Source: Acidobacteria bacterium 28-1 (lineage in GTDB: Bacteria > Acidobacteriota > Blastocatellia > Pyrinomonadales > Pyrinomonadaceae). Taken from it: DNA of 32,111 nucleotides. A program made the position numbers and the translations under genes. Position 1 is the stretch's first letter, and each line of letters starts with the position of its first letter. Under the pieces are notes generated by a model. That model had not been told where the DNA came from, did no database searches, and was given only the letters and a program-made list of their open reading frames with translations. Location of the stretch: assembly GCA_002050365.1 (NCBI GenBank), contig MWYZ01000106.1, forward strand, positions 1 to 32,111, written 5' to 3'. Below are positions 8,921-15,075 of this stretch, piece after piece.

Positions 8921-9337
8921 TTAGGCAGGATAAATCAAAGGAATTTCTTTTTTGCCGTTTTTGCGATAAATCAGAAAATCACCGTCAACCGTGAAAACAA
9001 TCGAATTTTCAATCAATTCACTCATTCGGACAATACAGGCATCGGCAAAATCCATTGGAACGCTGTCGTATTTTTTAATCAATTTCTTTATTTCAGAAAC
9101 TTCATCTGATAAAGAAAAATCAATTTGCAAAGCACCGTCCGATAGCATTTTCAAAACGTCCGCTTTGCCGTCCGGCTTCACCTGCATCAAAAAACACGCT
9201 TTGGTGATAACAGCTTCACAAGTCAAAAAAGGCGTTGGCAAATTCCTCATCTGTTCAAGCGTCCACTGATGCCATTGGTCTTTTTTGTTCAAGTAAGCCA
9301 CGATAATGCCCGTGTCGGCAATCGTCGGCTTAATCAC
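8921..9337 (-). CDS. PIN-domain ribonuclease toxin (VapC-like)
   Basis: A 138-residue PIN-fold protein. The acidic cluster that binds Mg/Mn in this family is present: D8 (IADTGIIVAYL), E41 (TCEAVITKA), D96/D99 (MDFADACIV) and D118 (FTVDGDFLIYRK). Family toxins cleave RNA and arrest growth. The start codon overlaps the stop of the upstream helix-turn-helix gene by 8 bases, the coupled layout of type II toxin-antitoxin operons. Length is normal for VapC-like proteins. Its cellular target is unknown. Confidence 0.85.
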   Translation of the reverse strand: MIKPTIADTGIIVAYLNKKDQWHQWTLEQMRNLPTPFLTCEAVITKACFLMQVKPDGKADVLKMLSDGALQIDFSLSDEVSEIKKLIKKYDSVPMDFADACIVRMSELIENSIVFTVDGDFLIYRKNGKKEIPLIYPA

Positions 9338-9647
9338 GCCCTAAGCCTTCCAAGTATTTTTTATTTGTTGATAAATCAGACGGCAAATTGTCGTGTTTTC
9401 CTGCCAATTCAGGCACAATATCGAAAATTGTTTTGAACTTCCTTTCGTTTATTTGATTGCCGTTTTCAACTTTCGGCGGTCTGCCGGTTTTTCTTTCGCG
9501 GATAAGTTCTAAATCAGCCTTTTTAACTAAATTCATTTGACCGATTTTTTGCGACGGAAGTTTTCCGGCGTAAATTAGTTGTCGGATTCTCGCATCGGAT
9601 ATTCCAAGTATTTCAGCCGATTCTCTTGTGGTTAATAAATCCTTCAT
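9330..9647 (-). CDS. antitoxin with excisionase/MerR-type helix-turn-helix
   Basis: A 105-residue protein. Residues 1-50 form a winged helix of the excisionase (HTH_17) kind: TTRESAEILGISDARIRQLIYAGKLPSQ. A short linker with an AT-hook-like RKTGRPPK follows. The remaining half (FKTIFDIVPELAGKHDNLP) is probably the toxin-neutralising segment. It is first in a two-gene operon with the PIN toxin (8-base overlap). Two similar palindromes upstream (9675-9722) are likely autoregulatory sites. Confidence 0.78.
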   Translation of the reverse strand: MKDLLTTRESAEILGISDARIRQLIYAGKLPSQKIGQMNLVKKADLELIRERKTGRPPKVENGNQINERKFKTIFDIVPELAGKHDNLPSDLSTNKKYLEGLGRD

Positions 9648-9674
9648 ACAAAAAAATTACCACAGCAAAAACTA

Positions 9675-9722
9675 TTACACAAGTGTCATTCTTAGCTTAC
9701 AATATCTATTACAGTAGTGTAA
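9675..9722. promoter_or_regulatory. tandem palindromic operators of the toxin-antitoxin operon
   Basis: TTACA-CAAG-TGTCA (9675-9688) and TTACA-GTAG-TGTAA (9709-9722) share the 14-bp form TTACA-N4-TGTMA and are 34 bp apart, immediately upstream of the antitoxin gene. Duplicated dyads in this position are the usual binding sites for antitoxin autoregulation. The right site also lies upstream of the small plus-strand gene at 9774. Confidence 0.6.
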
Positions 9723-9773
9723 AATTTATAAAGATTGATTAAGTCAATCAAATTCAAAACACGGAGTAAGAAA

Positions 9774-9944
9774 ATGATTAGATTAACTACCGAAAACACG
9801 CAAAAGGCAATCGAAAGATGCAGGCAGTTACGCCCGAAAGTGCAATTTATCCAAGAAAGAATTTTCGCCGTTTCTTCGGCTAATAACTCGAATGTTTATC
9901 AAGTTTTCTTTGATGATAAAAAAACTAAATGCTATAATGGATAG
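9774..9944 (+). CDS. small hypothetical protein, SWIM-protein N-terminus-like
   Basis: A 56-residue protein starting at the ATG at 9774, chosen because GGAG sits 7 bases upstream; an in-frame ATG at 9735 has no such site. It reads like the N-terminal strand-helix region that precedes a SWIM zinc finger (TENTQKAIERCRQLRP, then VYQVFFDDKKTKCYNG) but stops right where the CxC...CxH finger would be. It may be a truncated relic or a short stand-alone protein. The comparison is from memory and tentative. Confidence 0.5.
   Translation: MIRLTTENTQKAIERCRQLRPKVQFIQERIFAVSSANNSNVYQVFFDDKKTKCYNG
9910..9938 (+). promoter_or_regulatory. extended -10 promoter
   Basis: TTGATG (9910-9915), a 17-base spacer and TGC-TATAAT (perfect -10 at 9933-9938 with the TGn extension). 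Transcription would start near 9945, about 24 bases before the 39-codon gene at 9969. It lies inside the end of the preceding small gene. Confidence 0.6.
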
Positions 9945-9968
9945 GTAAATAGCTAAATATCTAAACGT

Positions 9969-10088
9969 ATGAGCGATAGAACCTACGAGCCGATCCATCT
10001 GGAAGACAACCGACCTGCGACCAAAGCCGACGTCGACCGAATTCTGCGAGCGATAGAATTCTTAGCCGAACAAATCAGTAATCGATAA
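9969..10088 (+). CDS. 39-residue small protein
   Basis: The reading frame from ATG 9969 to TAA 10088 encodes a charged peptide. It begins MSDRTYEPIHLEDNRPATKA and ends in an amphipathic helix DVDRILRAIEFLAEQISNR, which looks like natural coding sequence. A strong extended -10 promoter lies about 30 bases upstream. There is no clear Shine-Dalgarno. Function unknown. Confidence 0.45.
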   Translation: MSDRTYEPIHLEDNRPATKADVDRILRAIEFLAEQISNR

Positions 10089-10190
10089 AAAAGATAACGG
10101 GCTAATTTTGTGTTCTTTGTTTTGACTCTTACGCAGGACGGCGAGCAGGTGATTTTTCAGCGCATCATATGGGTTGTCGTCAGCGGACAT
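10062..10190 (-). CDS. possible 42-residue small protein
   Basis: On the minus strand ATG 10190 opens a 42-codon frame (MSADDNPYDALKNHLLAVLR...) ending at TAA 10062. Its composition is protein-like. It overlaps the 3' end of the 39-residue gene on the other strand by 27 bases and has only a purine-rich AAAGAAAA stretch as a ribosome site. It would be downstream of, and co-directional with, the zinc-ribbon gene at 10263. Weakly supported. Confidence 0.25.
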   Translation of the reverse strand: MSADDNPYDALKNHLLAVLRKSQNKEHKISPLSFLSITDLFG

Positions 10191-10262
10191 TTTTTCTTTT
10201 GTTTTTAGAAAATAATCAAGACAATTTTGACAAGCTTTTTGAACGATCTTGATAAAACTTGA

Positions 10263-10475
10263 TTAATCAAAGAATGGAGCTTGTCGAAGTTCGCGTGTGC
10301 CGTTTTCCTGGTGAATCTTTCCAAAGATTTCATCATCAGAAAGTCCGGCATAAAGCAAGAGGAAGTGACAACGCGGACATACTAAGTTACCTGGTTGATT
10401 ACTAAACGGCATTGGCTTTCCACACCAATTGCACAAGCGTTCTGGAAGAGCGTTTTTGGATTTGTTGTAGCTCAT
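10263..10475 (-). CDS. small zinc-ribbon protein
   Basis: A 70-residue protein with two zinc knuckles, CNWC (LCNWCGKPMPF) and CPRC (VCPRCHFLLLYAG), about 15 residues apart. This is the layout of a single treble-clef or ribbon zinc site. The second half is acidic-polar and not recognised. AAGG precedes the ATG. No enzymatic residues are seen; it may bind nucleic acid or protein. It lies in the AT-rich accessory stretch. Confidence 0.6.
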   Translation of the reverse strand: MSYNKSKNALPERLCNWCGKPMPFSNQPGNLVCPRCHFLLLYAGLSDDEIFGKIHQENGTRELRQAPFFD

Positions 10476-10908
10476 ATTCGATATACCTTAACGTAACTGA
10501 CAATTGTCTATCTGTGCAGTATCGCGCACAAATAAAAGATTTTGGGTCTAGGGAAGTTTAGAGACTAAAAGGTAGTGCTAAACTTCTGATATGTGTGGGT
10601 TAAACCGCTATTACCGGCGTTCCCATATTTCGGAGAAGAAATTCTCCCTTATTTGTAATTTAGCCGAAATTAACTTAATTTTTCCGGCTACACATTGATT
10701 GACGGATTTAAGAAAAAAAAGTGATCACGCGATTTGAAATTATTTTGAAACTCATTTGCAGTCAAGTTTCCCGGACTAACTCAATATTAACGTGCAGTCG
10801 TCGATTTCAAATAAATAAAGAGCCGGTCAGCTAAAAGAAAAAGCGATACTAAAAATATCGCTTTACTTTTTGAGCTATTAGTTTCTTAATTTTTGTCTCA
10901 CCTTTTTT
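10476..10908. other. 433-bp noncoding stretch rich in hairpins upstream of rsmE
   Basis: No open frame with coding character. Successive perfect inverted repeats are: TGTGC/GCACA (10513-10530); AAGTTTAG/CTAAACTT (10554-10561 with 10578-10585); GGAGAA-GAAA-TTCTCC (10632-10647, a GNRA loop); TAGCCG/CGGCTA (about 10671-10700); and the terminator hairpin at 10840-10864. The run could be one structured noncoding RNA or several regulatory stems. No known RNA family was recognised. Confidence 0.4.
10840..10869 (+). terminator. intrinsic terminator-like hairpin before rsmE
   Basis: AAAGCGATA (10840-10848) and TATCGCTTT (10856-10864) form a perfect 9-bp stem around CTAAAAA, followed by ACTTTTT. It would end plus-strand transcription coming from the hairpin-rich stretch and insulate rsmE. 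Confidence 0.5.
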
Positions 10909-11625
10909 ATGCGCCGTTTTTACGCGTCCATTGAACAATTTCAAAAGGAAACAATCACGCTTAATCTTGAGGAAACAAGACATTTGCGCGACGTTCTGCG
11001 TCTGAAGGAAGCGGCTCAGGTGCAAGTTTTCGACGGCGACGGCAGGGAATTTTTATGTGCAGTTCAAGCAATCAGAAAGAAAGAAACCGTTCTGAGAATT
11101 CTTGAACAAATCTCGCCGACCGCGCCGGAATCGGATTTGGATTTGACGTTAGCGGTTGCGCTTTTGAAAGGCGAAAAATTTGATTTGGTTGTGCAGAAAG
11201 CGGTCGAATTAGGCGTGACGAAACTCGTCCCGCTCAACACAAAGCGCGCTGATGTGAAGTTGAAAGATACTGATAAACGGCTCGAACGCTGGCGCAAAAT
11301 CGCACTCGAAGCCGCTAAACAATCGGGACGCGCCAAACTTATGACAATAGAAAAACCGATTGAATTTAAGAACTTTATTGAAACGGCAGACGGTACGCGG
11401 GTTTTGTTTGCGGAATACGGCGGCGCGAGATTTTCCGACATCAAAGAAACAAAAAAAATTACGGCGGCGGTCGGTGCGGAAGGCGGTTGGGAGGCTGCGG
11501 AAATTGAATCGGCACGTGAAAAAGAGTTTCAAATCGTCACTTTCAAAGGAAGAATTTTGCGGGCGGAAACGGCGGCAATTTCAATCGCCGCCGTTTTGCA
11601 GCATCGGTTCGGCGATTTCGTTTAA
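10909..11625 (+). CDS. rsmE: 16S rRNA (uracil-1498-N3)-methyltransferase
   Basis: A 238-residue SPOUT-class methyltransferase that methylates U1498 of 16S rRNA using S-adenosylmethionine. An N-terminal PUA-like domain (MRRFYASIEQF...RHLRDVLRLKEAAQVQVFDGDG) precedes the SPOUT domain. The trefoil-knot signatures GAEGGWEAAEIESA and GRILRAETAAISIAAVLQ are intact near the C-terminus. Length is typical. The start has no Shine-Dalgarno; the upstream bases are pyrimidine-rich. The gene stands alone, convergent with the next minus-strand gene. Confidence 0.93.
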   Translation: MRRFYASIEQFQKETITLNLEETRHLRDVLRLKEAAQVQVFDGDGREFLCAVQAIRKKETVLRILEQISPTAPESDLDLTLAVALLKGEKFDLVVQKAVELGVTKLVPLNTKRADVKLKDTDKRLERWRKIALEAAKQSGRAKLMTIEKPIEFKNFIETADGTRVLFAEYGGARFSDIKETKKITAAVGAEGGWEAAEIESAREKEFQIVTFKGRILRAETAAISIAAVLQHRFGDFV

Positions 11626-11664
11626 CTGATTTTTGATTAAAGTTTCCGAAGAAAACATCGCCTC

Positions 11665-12057
11665 TCATTTTTCAATTTTTTTCTGCAAACTCATAATTTC
11701 CGCCACCGCCCCAAAAATTTTCTGCCCGAAAGTCTTCGGCTCGGCTGAATCCGAAGCGTGAACGCCGAGCAGAACATGAATCACTTTGACGGGTGAAAGC
11801 ACGGTTTGGTCAACCTCTTTGGTCGAAAGCCAAGGACTGATGCCGACGTGAACGCGACCTGATGCATCGCGCCACGCTTCTATATTTTCCAAATCAATCG
11901 CTCGCGCAATCGTTTCCGTGTCGGTTTCGGCGGGCAAATTCAAAACGACTGAACAGCGGCTCTCCGCGACCAATTCGCAATCAATGCCGACGGTTTCGCG
12001 TAAGCCTTGACGCACGTCGGCGAAAACCGCGTCGAGCGTCGTCAGCGTAACTTTCAT
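11665..12057 (-). CDS. hypothetical protein, last in the kynB direction
   Basis: A 130-residue soluble protein starting at ATG 12057 (MKVTLTTLDAVFADVRQGLR). The frame is open further upstream, but that part lies in a palindromic repeat and is unlikely to be coding. The middle has alternating strands (CELVAESRCSVVLNLPAETDTETIARAIDLENIEAW) and a GRVHVGISPWLSTKEVD turn. The C-terminus is helical (FGQKIFGAVAEIMSLQKKIEK). The family is not recognised. It follows the kynurenine formamidase gene on the same strand, separated by 278 bases holding repeats, so co-transcription is uncertain. Confidence 0.6.
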   Translation of the reverse strand: MKVTLTTLDAVFADVRQGLRETVGIDCELVAESRCSVVLNLPAETDTETIARAIDLENIEAWRDASGRVHVGISPWLSTKEVDQTVLSPVKVIHVLLGVHASDSAEPKTFGQKIFGAVAEIMSLQKKIEK

Positions 12058-12094
12058 CAATTGTTTTTGATTGGATAAAACTTTCGAGTTTTCA

Positions 12095-12186
12095 GGCGCG
12101 GACGCTTCGCCCGTTTGCAAATCTTTCCAAACAGGCGGAATGCGCCACGCCAAAAGTTTCGTCCCGCGCACGGGCGGACCGCCCGT
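12095..12186. repeat. palindrome-rich candidate interspersed repeat
   Basis: Three nested or adjacent inverted repeats occur in 92 bases. CGCCCGTTTG (12108-12117) pairs with CAAACAGGCG (12128-12137), and this is enclosed by GGCGC (12095-12099) and GCGCC (12142-12146). A perfect ACGGGCGG-A-CCGCCCGT hairpin sits at 12170-12186. GC content is well above the flanks. It lies between kynB and the next gene and resembles the small mobile palindromes of bacterial genomes. Confidence 0.5.
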
Positions 12187-12335
12187 CAAGGCGAGTTCTC
12201 AATAATTTTCCCAACGTCCAACCCAACGGCTCATCGTTTTTCTTCGGCTCCTCGTCTAAAATAATAACTGATTTAAAACAGAAATGTCTTTGCCAGAACG
12301 AATCGGATTTTATTTTCAGATGGGTTTTATATTTA

Positions 12336-13154
12336 TTACGAAGCAAAAATTTTGAAAAGGCGCGGACGGCTTGGGCTTGCATCGGCGGCAAAAGCGGCGA
12401 TTTGTAAATTCAGAAGGTATGCGCCGTCTTCAACAAAACTCGGCACGAAAATCATTTCCGTGATTGTATTGTAAATTAAAGTCGCTTCGCTTGTTTCAAA
12501 TTTACCAGTCTCAACGCTCCAGAAAATTCGATGATTGGAAAGTTTGCCCGCGTCGAATGTGCGGTCAATCGAAGGCACGTCCACGAGCAGGTGTTTGACA
12601 TTTTTGGCGCGGATAAAATTCATCGCTTCGGTGGAAAAAAACGGCGGCAGATTATCCATATACCGGCGCGTATTTTTACTTTCGTCATTCGGCAAAGTTC
12701 GGATGATTAAACCTTCGAGCCAATTCTCGTCCACTTGTTCCAATGCCTTTTCGAGACAACCTTTTGTAATCAATTTGTCTTTTTCTGTTAATTCAACGGA
12801 ATAAGTATCTTGAGATTCGGACGCAGTAACCGGCTCGACTGAGCGGAGCATTGCGGGAACGAGCGAATTTTTTAACGAATCGTGAACGGAAATTCTTTCG
12901 TGCGTGATGTGTCCGACGCATTCGGTATGCGTTCCGTTGCAATGTGGGATAAATTTATATTCTTCAAAATTACAACTTCCGCCCCGCCGCGTGTCCCCAA
13001 TTAAACTTCCGGCTTCGCACGGTTTTGCCGTCGCTTTTTCGACATCGTAAGCGTTTGGCTGTGAGCCGTGAAAATTTAAGGGAATCGAAACGTCAAGCGG
13101 ATTTTCCAAATCAATTTGGTAAGCGCGATTGTTAATTTCGACGGAAAAAATCAT
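12336..13154 (-). CDS. kynB: cyclase-family hydrolase, probable kynurenine formamidase
   Basis: A 272-residue metal-dependent hydrolase of the cyclase/KynB family, expected to hydrolyse N-formylkynurenine to kynurenine and formate. The metal motif is present in a variant form, H71-CN-G74-T75-H76-T-E78-CVG-H82. Canonical KynB has HxGTHxDxxxH, so this protein has one extra residue and Glu for Asp. Other family marks are DVSIPLNFHG near residue 21 and the C-terminal DGAYLLNLQIA. It is translationally coupled (ATGA overlap) to the membrane-protein gene upstream and lies in the kynurenine cluster, which supports the function. Substrate remains inferred. Confidence 0.7.
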   Translation of the reverse strand: MIFSVEINNRAYQIDLENPLDVSIPLNFHGSQPNAYDVEKATAKPCEAGSLIGDTRRGGSCNFEEYKFIPHCNGTHTECVGHITHERISVHDSLKNSLVPAMLRSVEPVTASESQDTYSVELTEKDKLITKGCLEKALEQVDENWLEGLIIRTLPNDESKNTRRYMDNLPPFFSTEAMNFIRAKNVKHLLVDVPSIDRTFDAGKLSNHRIFWSVETGKFETSEATLIYNTITEMIFVPSFVEDGAYLLNLQIAAFAADASPSRPRLFKIFAS

Positions 13155-13639
13155 TTTGAATATCGGCGAACGACGAGCGCAATCGGCAAACCGATACAGA
13201 TTATATGAATAAATACATCCCTCGCAATCGCGTCGGGAGTATGCGGCATCTGAAACGGAGCAGCCGAGAGCGGCACAATGACGTAATACATAAGCAGATA
13301 AACCACAACGCCGTAAAGCACGCCGGAGACGATTGGCTGGTCAATCAGAAATTTTATCTTGCGGCTCGCCAGATAAAAAACAATCGTCCAGATGAATGCG
13401 ATGGTAAAATGCAACAACACGCCGAGCGCAGCCGTCGCCGTGCCACCCGTAAAACTGTCGGCGCCAAGCAAACCGCTGGCGATTCCCTGTAACATTCGCG
13501 CGTGGCTGCCGCCTCGCAAAGCAGTAACAATAAAAGCCGATGTTAAATCAAGAGTGCCGGCAATCAATCCGCCGAATAAAATCGCGCGATAGTCTGCGGA
13601 TTTTCCCGTTGCCATTTCAGACGCGGAAAATGTTTCCAT
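13151..13639 (-). CDS. four-helix membrane protein of unknown function
   Basis: A 162-residue inner-membrane protein starting at ATG 13639, chosen because GGAGAG lies 7 bases upstream. About four hydrophobic helices are seen: ILFGGLIAGTLDLTSAFIVT, LGVLLHFTIAFIWTIVFYLA, VLYGVVVYLLMYYVIVPL and a C-terminal DVFIHIICIGLPIALVV. Gly/His spacing resembles small uncharacterised bacterial membrane families similar to YagU. Its TGA overlaps the ATG of the downstream formamidase by one ATGA unit, so the two are co-translated. A role in the cluster is unproven. Confidence 0.68.
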   Translation of the reverse strand: METFSASEMATGKSADYRAILFGGLIAGTLDLTSAFIVTALRGGSHARMLQGIASGLLGADSFTGGTATAALGVLLHFTIAFIWTIVFYLASRKIKFLIDQPIVSGVLYGVVVYLLMYYVIVPLSAAPFQMPHTPDAIARDVFIHIICIGLPIALVVRRYSK

Positions 13640-13704
13640 AAAATTACTCTCCGCCAAAATTGTTTGATTATGATTTGTAAAACTATCAGTAGAGATTCGC
13701 CAAC

Positions 13705-14496
13705 TTACAAACAAGTTGTCCTGCCCCCGTCAACCGGCAAATTTATTCCGTTGATGTAAGCCGCCGCCGGACTCGCCAGAAACGCAATCGCGTTGGCAAT
13801 TTCCGACGCTTCGGCAAATCTTTTGGCGGGCGTTTCGCTCTGCATTTTCATTTCAACTTCTTCGATTGTCGCACCGCTTTTCTTCGTATTGTTTTCGATT
13901 ATTGATTTTAGTCTTTGCGTCCGCGTAAAGCCGGGCAAAACATTATTCACGGTAATTCCAAATTCGCCGAGTTCGCTGGAGAGCGTTTTCGCCCAACTCG
14001 CCACCGCGCCGCGAATCGTATTTGATACGCCTAAGTTTGGAATCGGTTGTTTAACGGAAGTGGAAATGACGTTGATAATTCGCCCGTATCGTTCAGCTTT
14101 CATTCCGCTCACAAGAGATTGCACAAGAATCTGATTGCAAAGAAGATGCGTTTGAAAGGCGTTGATAAATTCTTCAAGATTTGCATCAATCGCTTTGCCT
14201 GCCGGCGGACCGCCTGTGTTGTTGACCAAAATATGAATAGGCGATGGATTGTTTTCAAGATATTCAGCAACTTTATTTTTAAGTTCTTCGGGCGCGGAAA
14301 AATCGGCGACGATATAATCGTGCTGCTGATTTTGCGATGGGTGCAATTCGTCTTTTGTCTGCTTTAACGTTTCTTCATTTCGCGCTAACAAAATGATTGA
14401 CGTGCCGAGGTTCGCCAATTCAATCGCGGCGGCGCGACCGATGCCTTGCGTGCTTCCGCAGACGAACGCTTTTTTACCTTTCAGATTAATATCCAT
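13705..14496 (-). CDS. short-chain dehydrogenase/reductase with substituted active site
   Basis: A 263-residue Rossmann-fold SDR. The cofactor motif CGSTQGIG is at 13-20 and the NNTGG motif at 92-96. A conserved ITVNNVLPGFTRT lies beyond the active site, and a C-terminal GINLPVDGGRTTCL completes the fold. The catalytic Ser region is NVISTS (142-147), but the YxxxK motif is replaced by S158-N-T-I-R162, so the catalytic Tyr and Lys are Ser and Arg. A subset of FabG-like SDRs shows this replacement. Activity as a standard oxidoreductase is doubtful. It lies 15 bases after an NTF2-like gene and in line with the formamidase, so it is likely co-transcribed. Confidence 0.82.
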   Translation of the reverse strand: MDINLKGKKAFVCGSTQGIGRAAAIELANLGTSIILLARNEETLKQTKDELHPSQNQQHDYIVADFSAPEELKNKVAEYLENNPSPIHILVNNTGGPPAGKAIDANLEEFINAFQTHLLCNQILVQSLVSGMKAERYGRIINVISTSVKQPIPNLGVSNTIRGAVASWAKTLSSELGEFGITVNNVLPGFTRTQRLKSIIENNTKKSGATIEEVEMKMQSETPAKRFAEASEIANAIAFLASPAAAYINGINLPVDGGRTTCL

Positions 14497-14511
14497 GATT
14501 TTATGATTGAA

Positions 14512-14856
14512 TTAACCGATTTCAAAAGTCTTTATCAATCCGTTTTCAAACGTGAAAATCTGCTTAACTGTTTTATCCAATAAAACATTGCCGTTCAAAT
14601 CCTGCACAATTTGATGAACGTTGACAACGCTGCGACCTTTTCCGTCAATCTCAAATTTCAATAGTTCTAACTGCGGGTCAACTAATTCAAACTGGTTTTT
14701 CCAATATTCGCGTACGGCATCGCGCCCGTGAACAAAGCCGCCTTCCATTCCGTTAGCCCATTTCACATCTTCCCGCATCATCGAAAGAACCGTTTCAATC
14801 TCGCGTTTATTAAATGCGGCGTATAAATATTGTAGCAATTCTCGATTTTCGGACAT
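14512..14856 (-). CDS. NTF2/SnoaL-like small protein
   Basis: A 114-residue protein of the SnoaL/ketosteroid-isomerase-like fold. It begins MSENRELLQYLYAAFNKREI, followed by VLSMMREDVKWANGMEGG and the HGRDAVREYWKNQFE helix. The family includes cyclases, isomerases and binding proteins, so function cannot be read from the fold. An in-frame frame-extension upstream has no start signal; ATG 14856 gives the usual family N-terminus. It is 15 bases upstream of the SDR gene, implying an operon. Confidence 0.72.
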   Translation of the reverse strand: MSENRELLQYLYAAFNKREIETVLSMMREDVKWANGMEGGFVHGRDAVREYWKNQFELVDPQLELLKFEIDGKGRSVVNVHQIVQDLNGNVLLDKTVKQIFTFENGLIKTFEIG

Positions 14857-15075
14857 ATCATTTTTAGTTATAACTTTTAAAACAGTTCTGTCGCTTGTGA
14901 CTGAAGTTTTTGCACTCGGGCTCAAATATCATTGGTCATCTTATATTTCCAAAAACCCATTAATGTTTTTGCAAATATCGGAATTCTTAACTATTAATCG
15001 TAAGCGTTTCCGAAAGATATTCTGCCTTATTTCATCTGTAAGGATTTTTCCAATCTTTACTGAATAACATATCAC

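Noticed and set aside
12092..12391. 99-codon minus-strand frame across the kynB 3' end and the palindrome cluster
   Set aside because: Starts inside kynB in another frame, and its end is repeat sequence; part of it (DEEPKKNDEPLGW) looks protein-like but no start signal supports it.
14950..14971. CAAAAAC/GTTTTTG hairpin between kmo and the NTF2-like gene
   Set aside because: Only 7 bp, nearly all A-T and no clear T-run after it; too weak to call a terminator.
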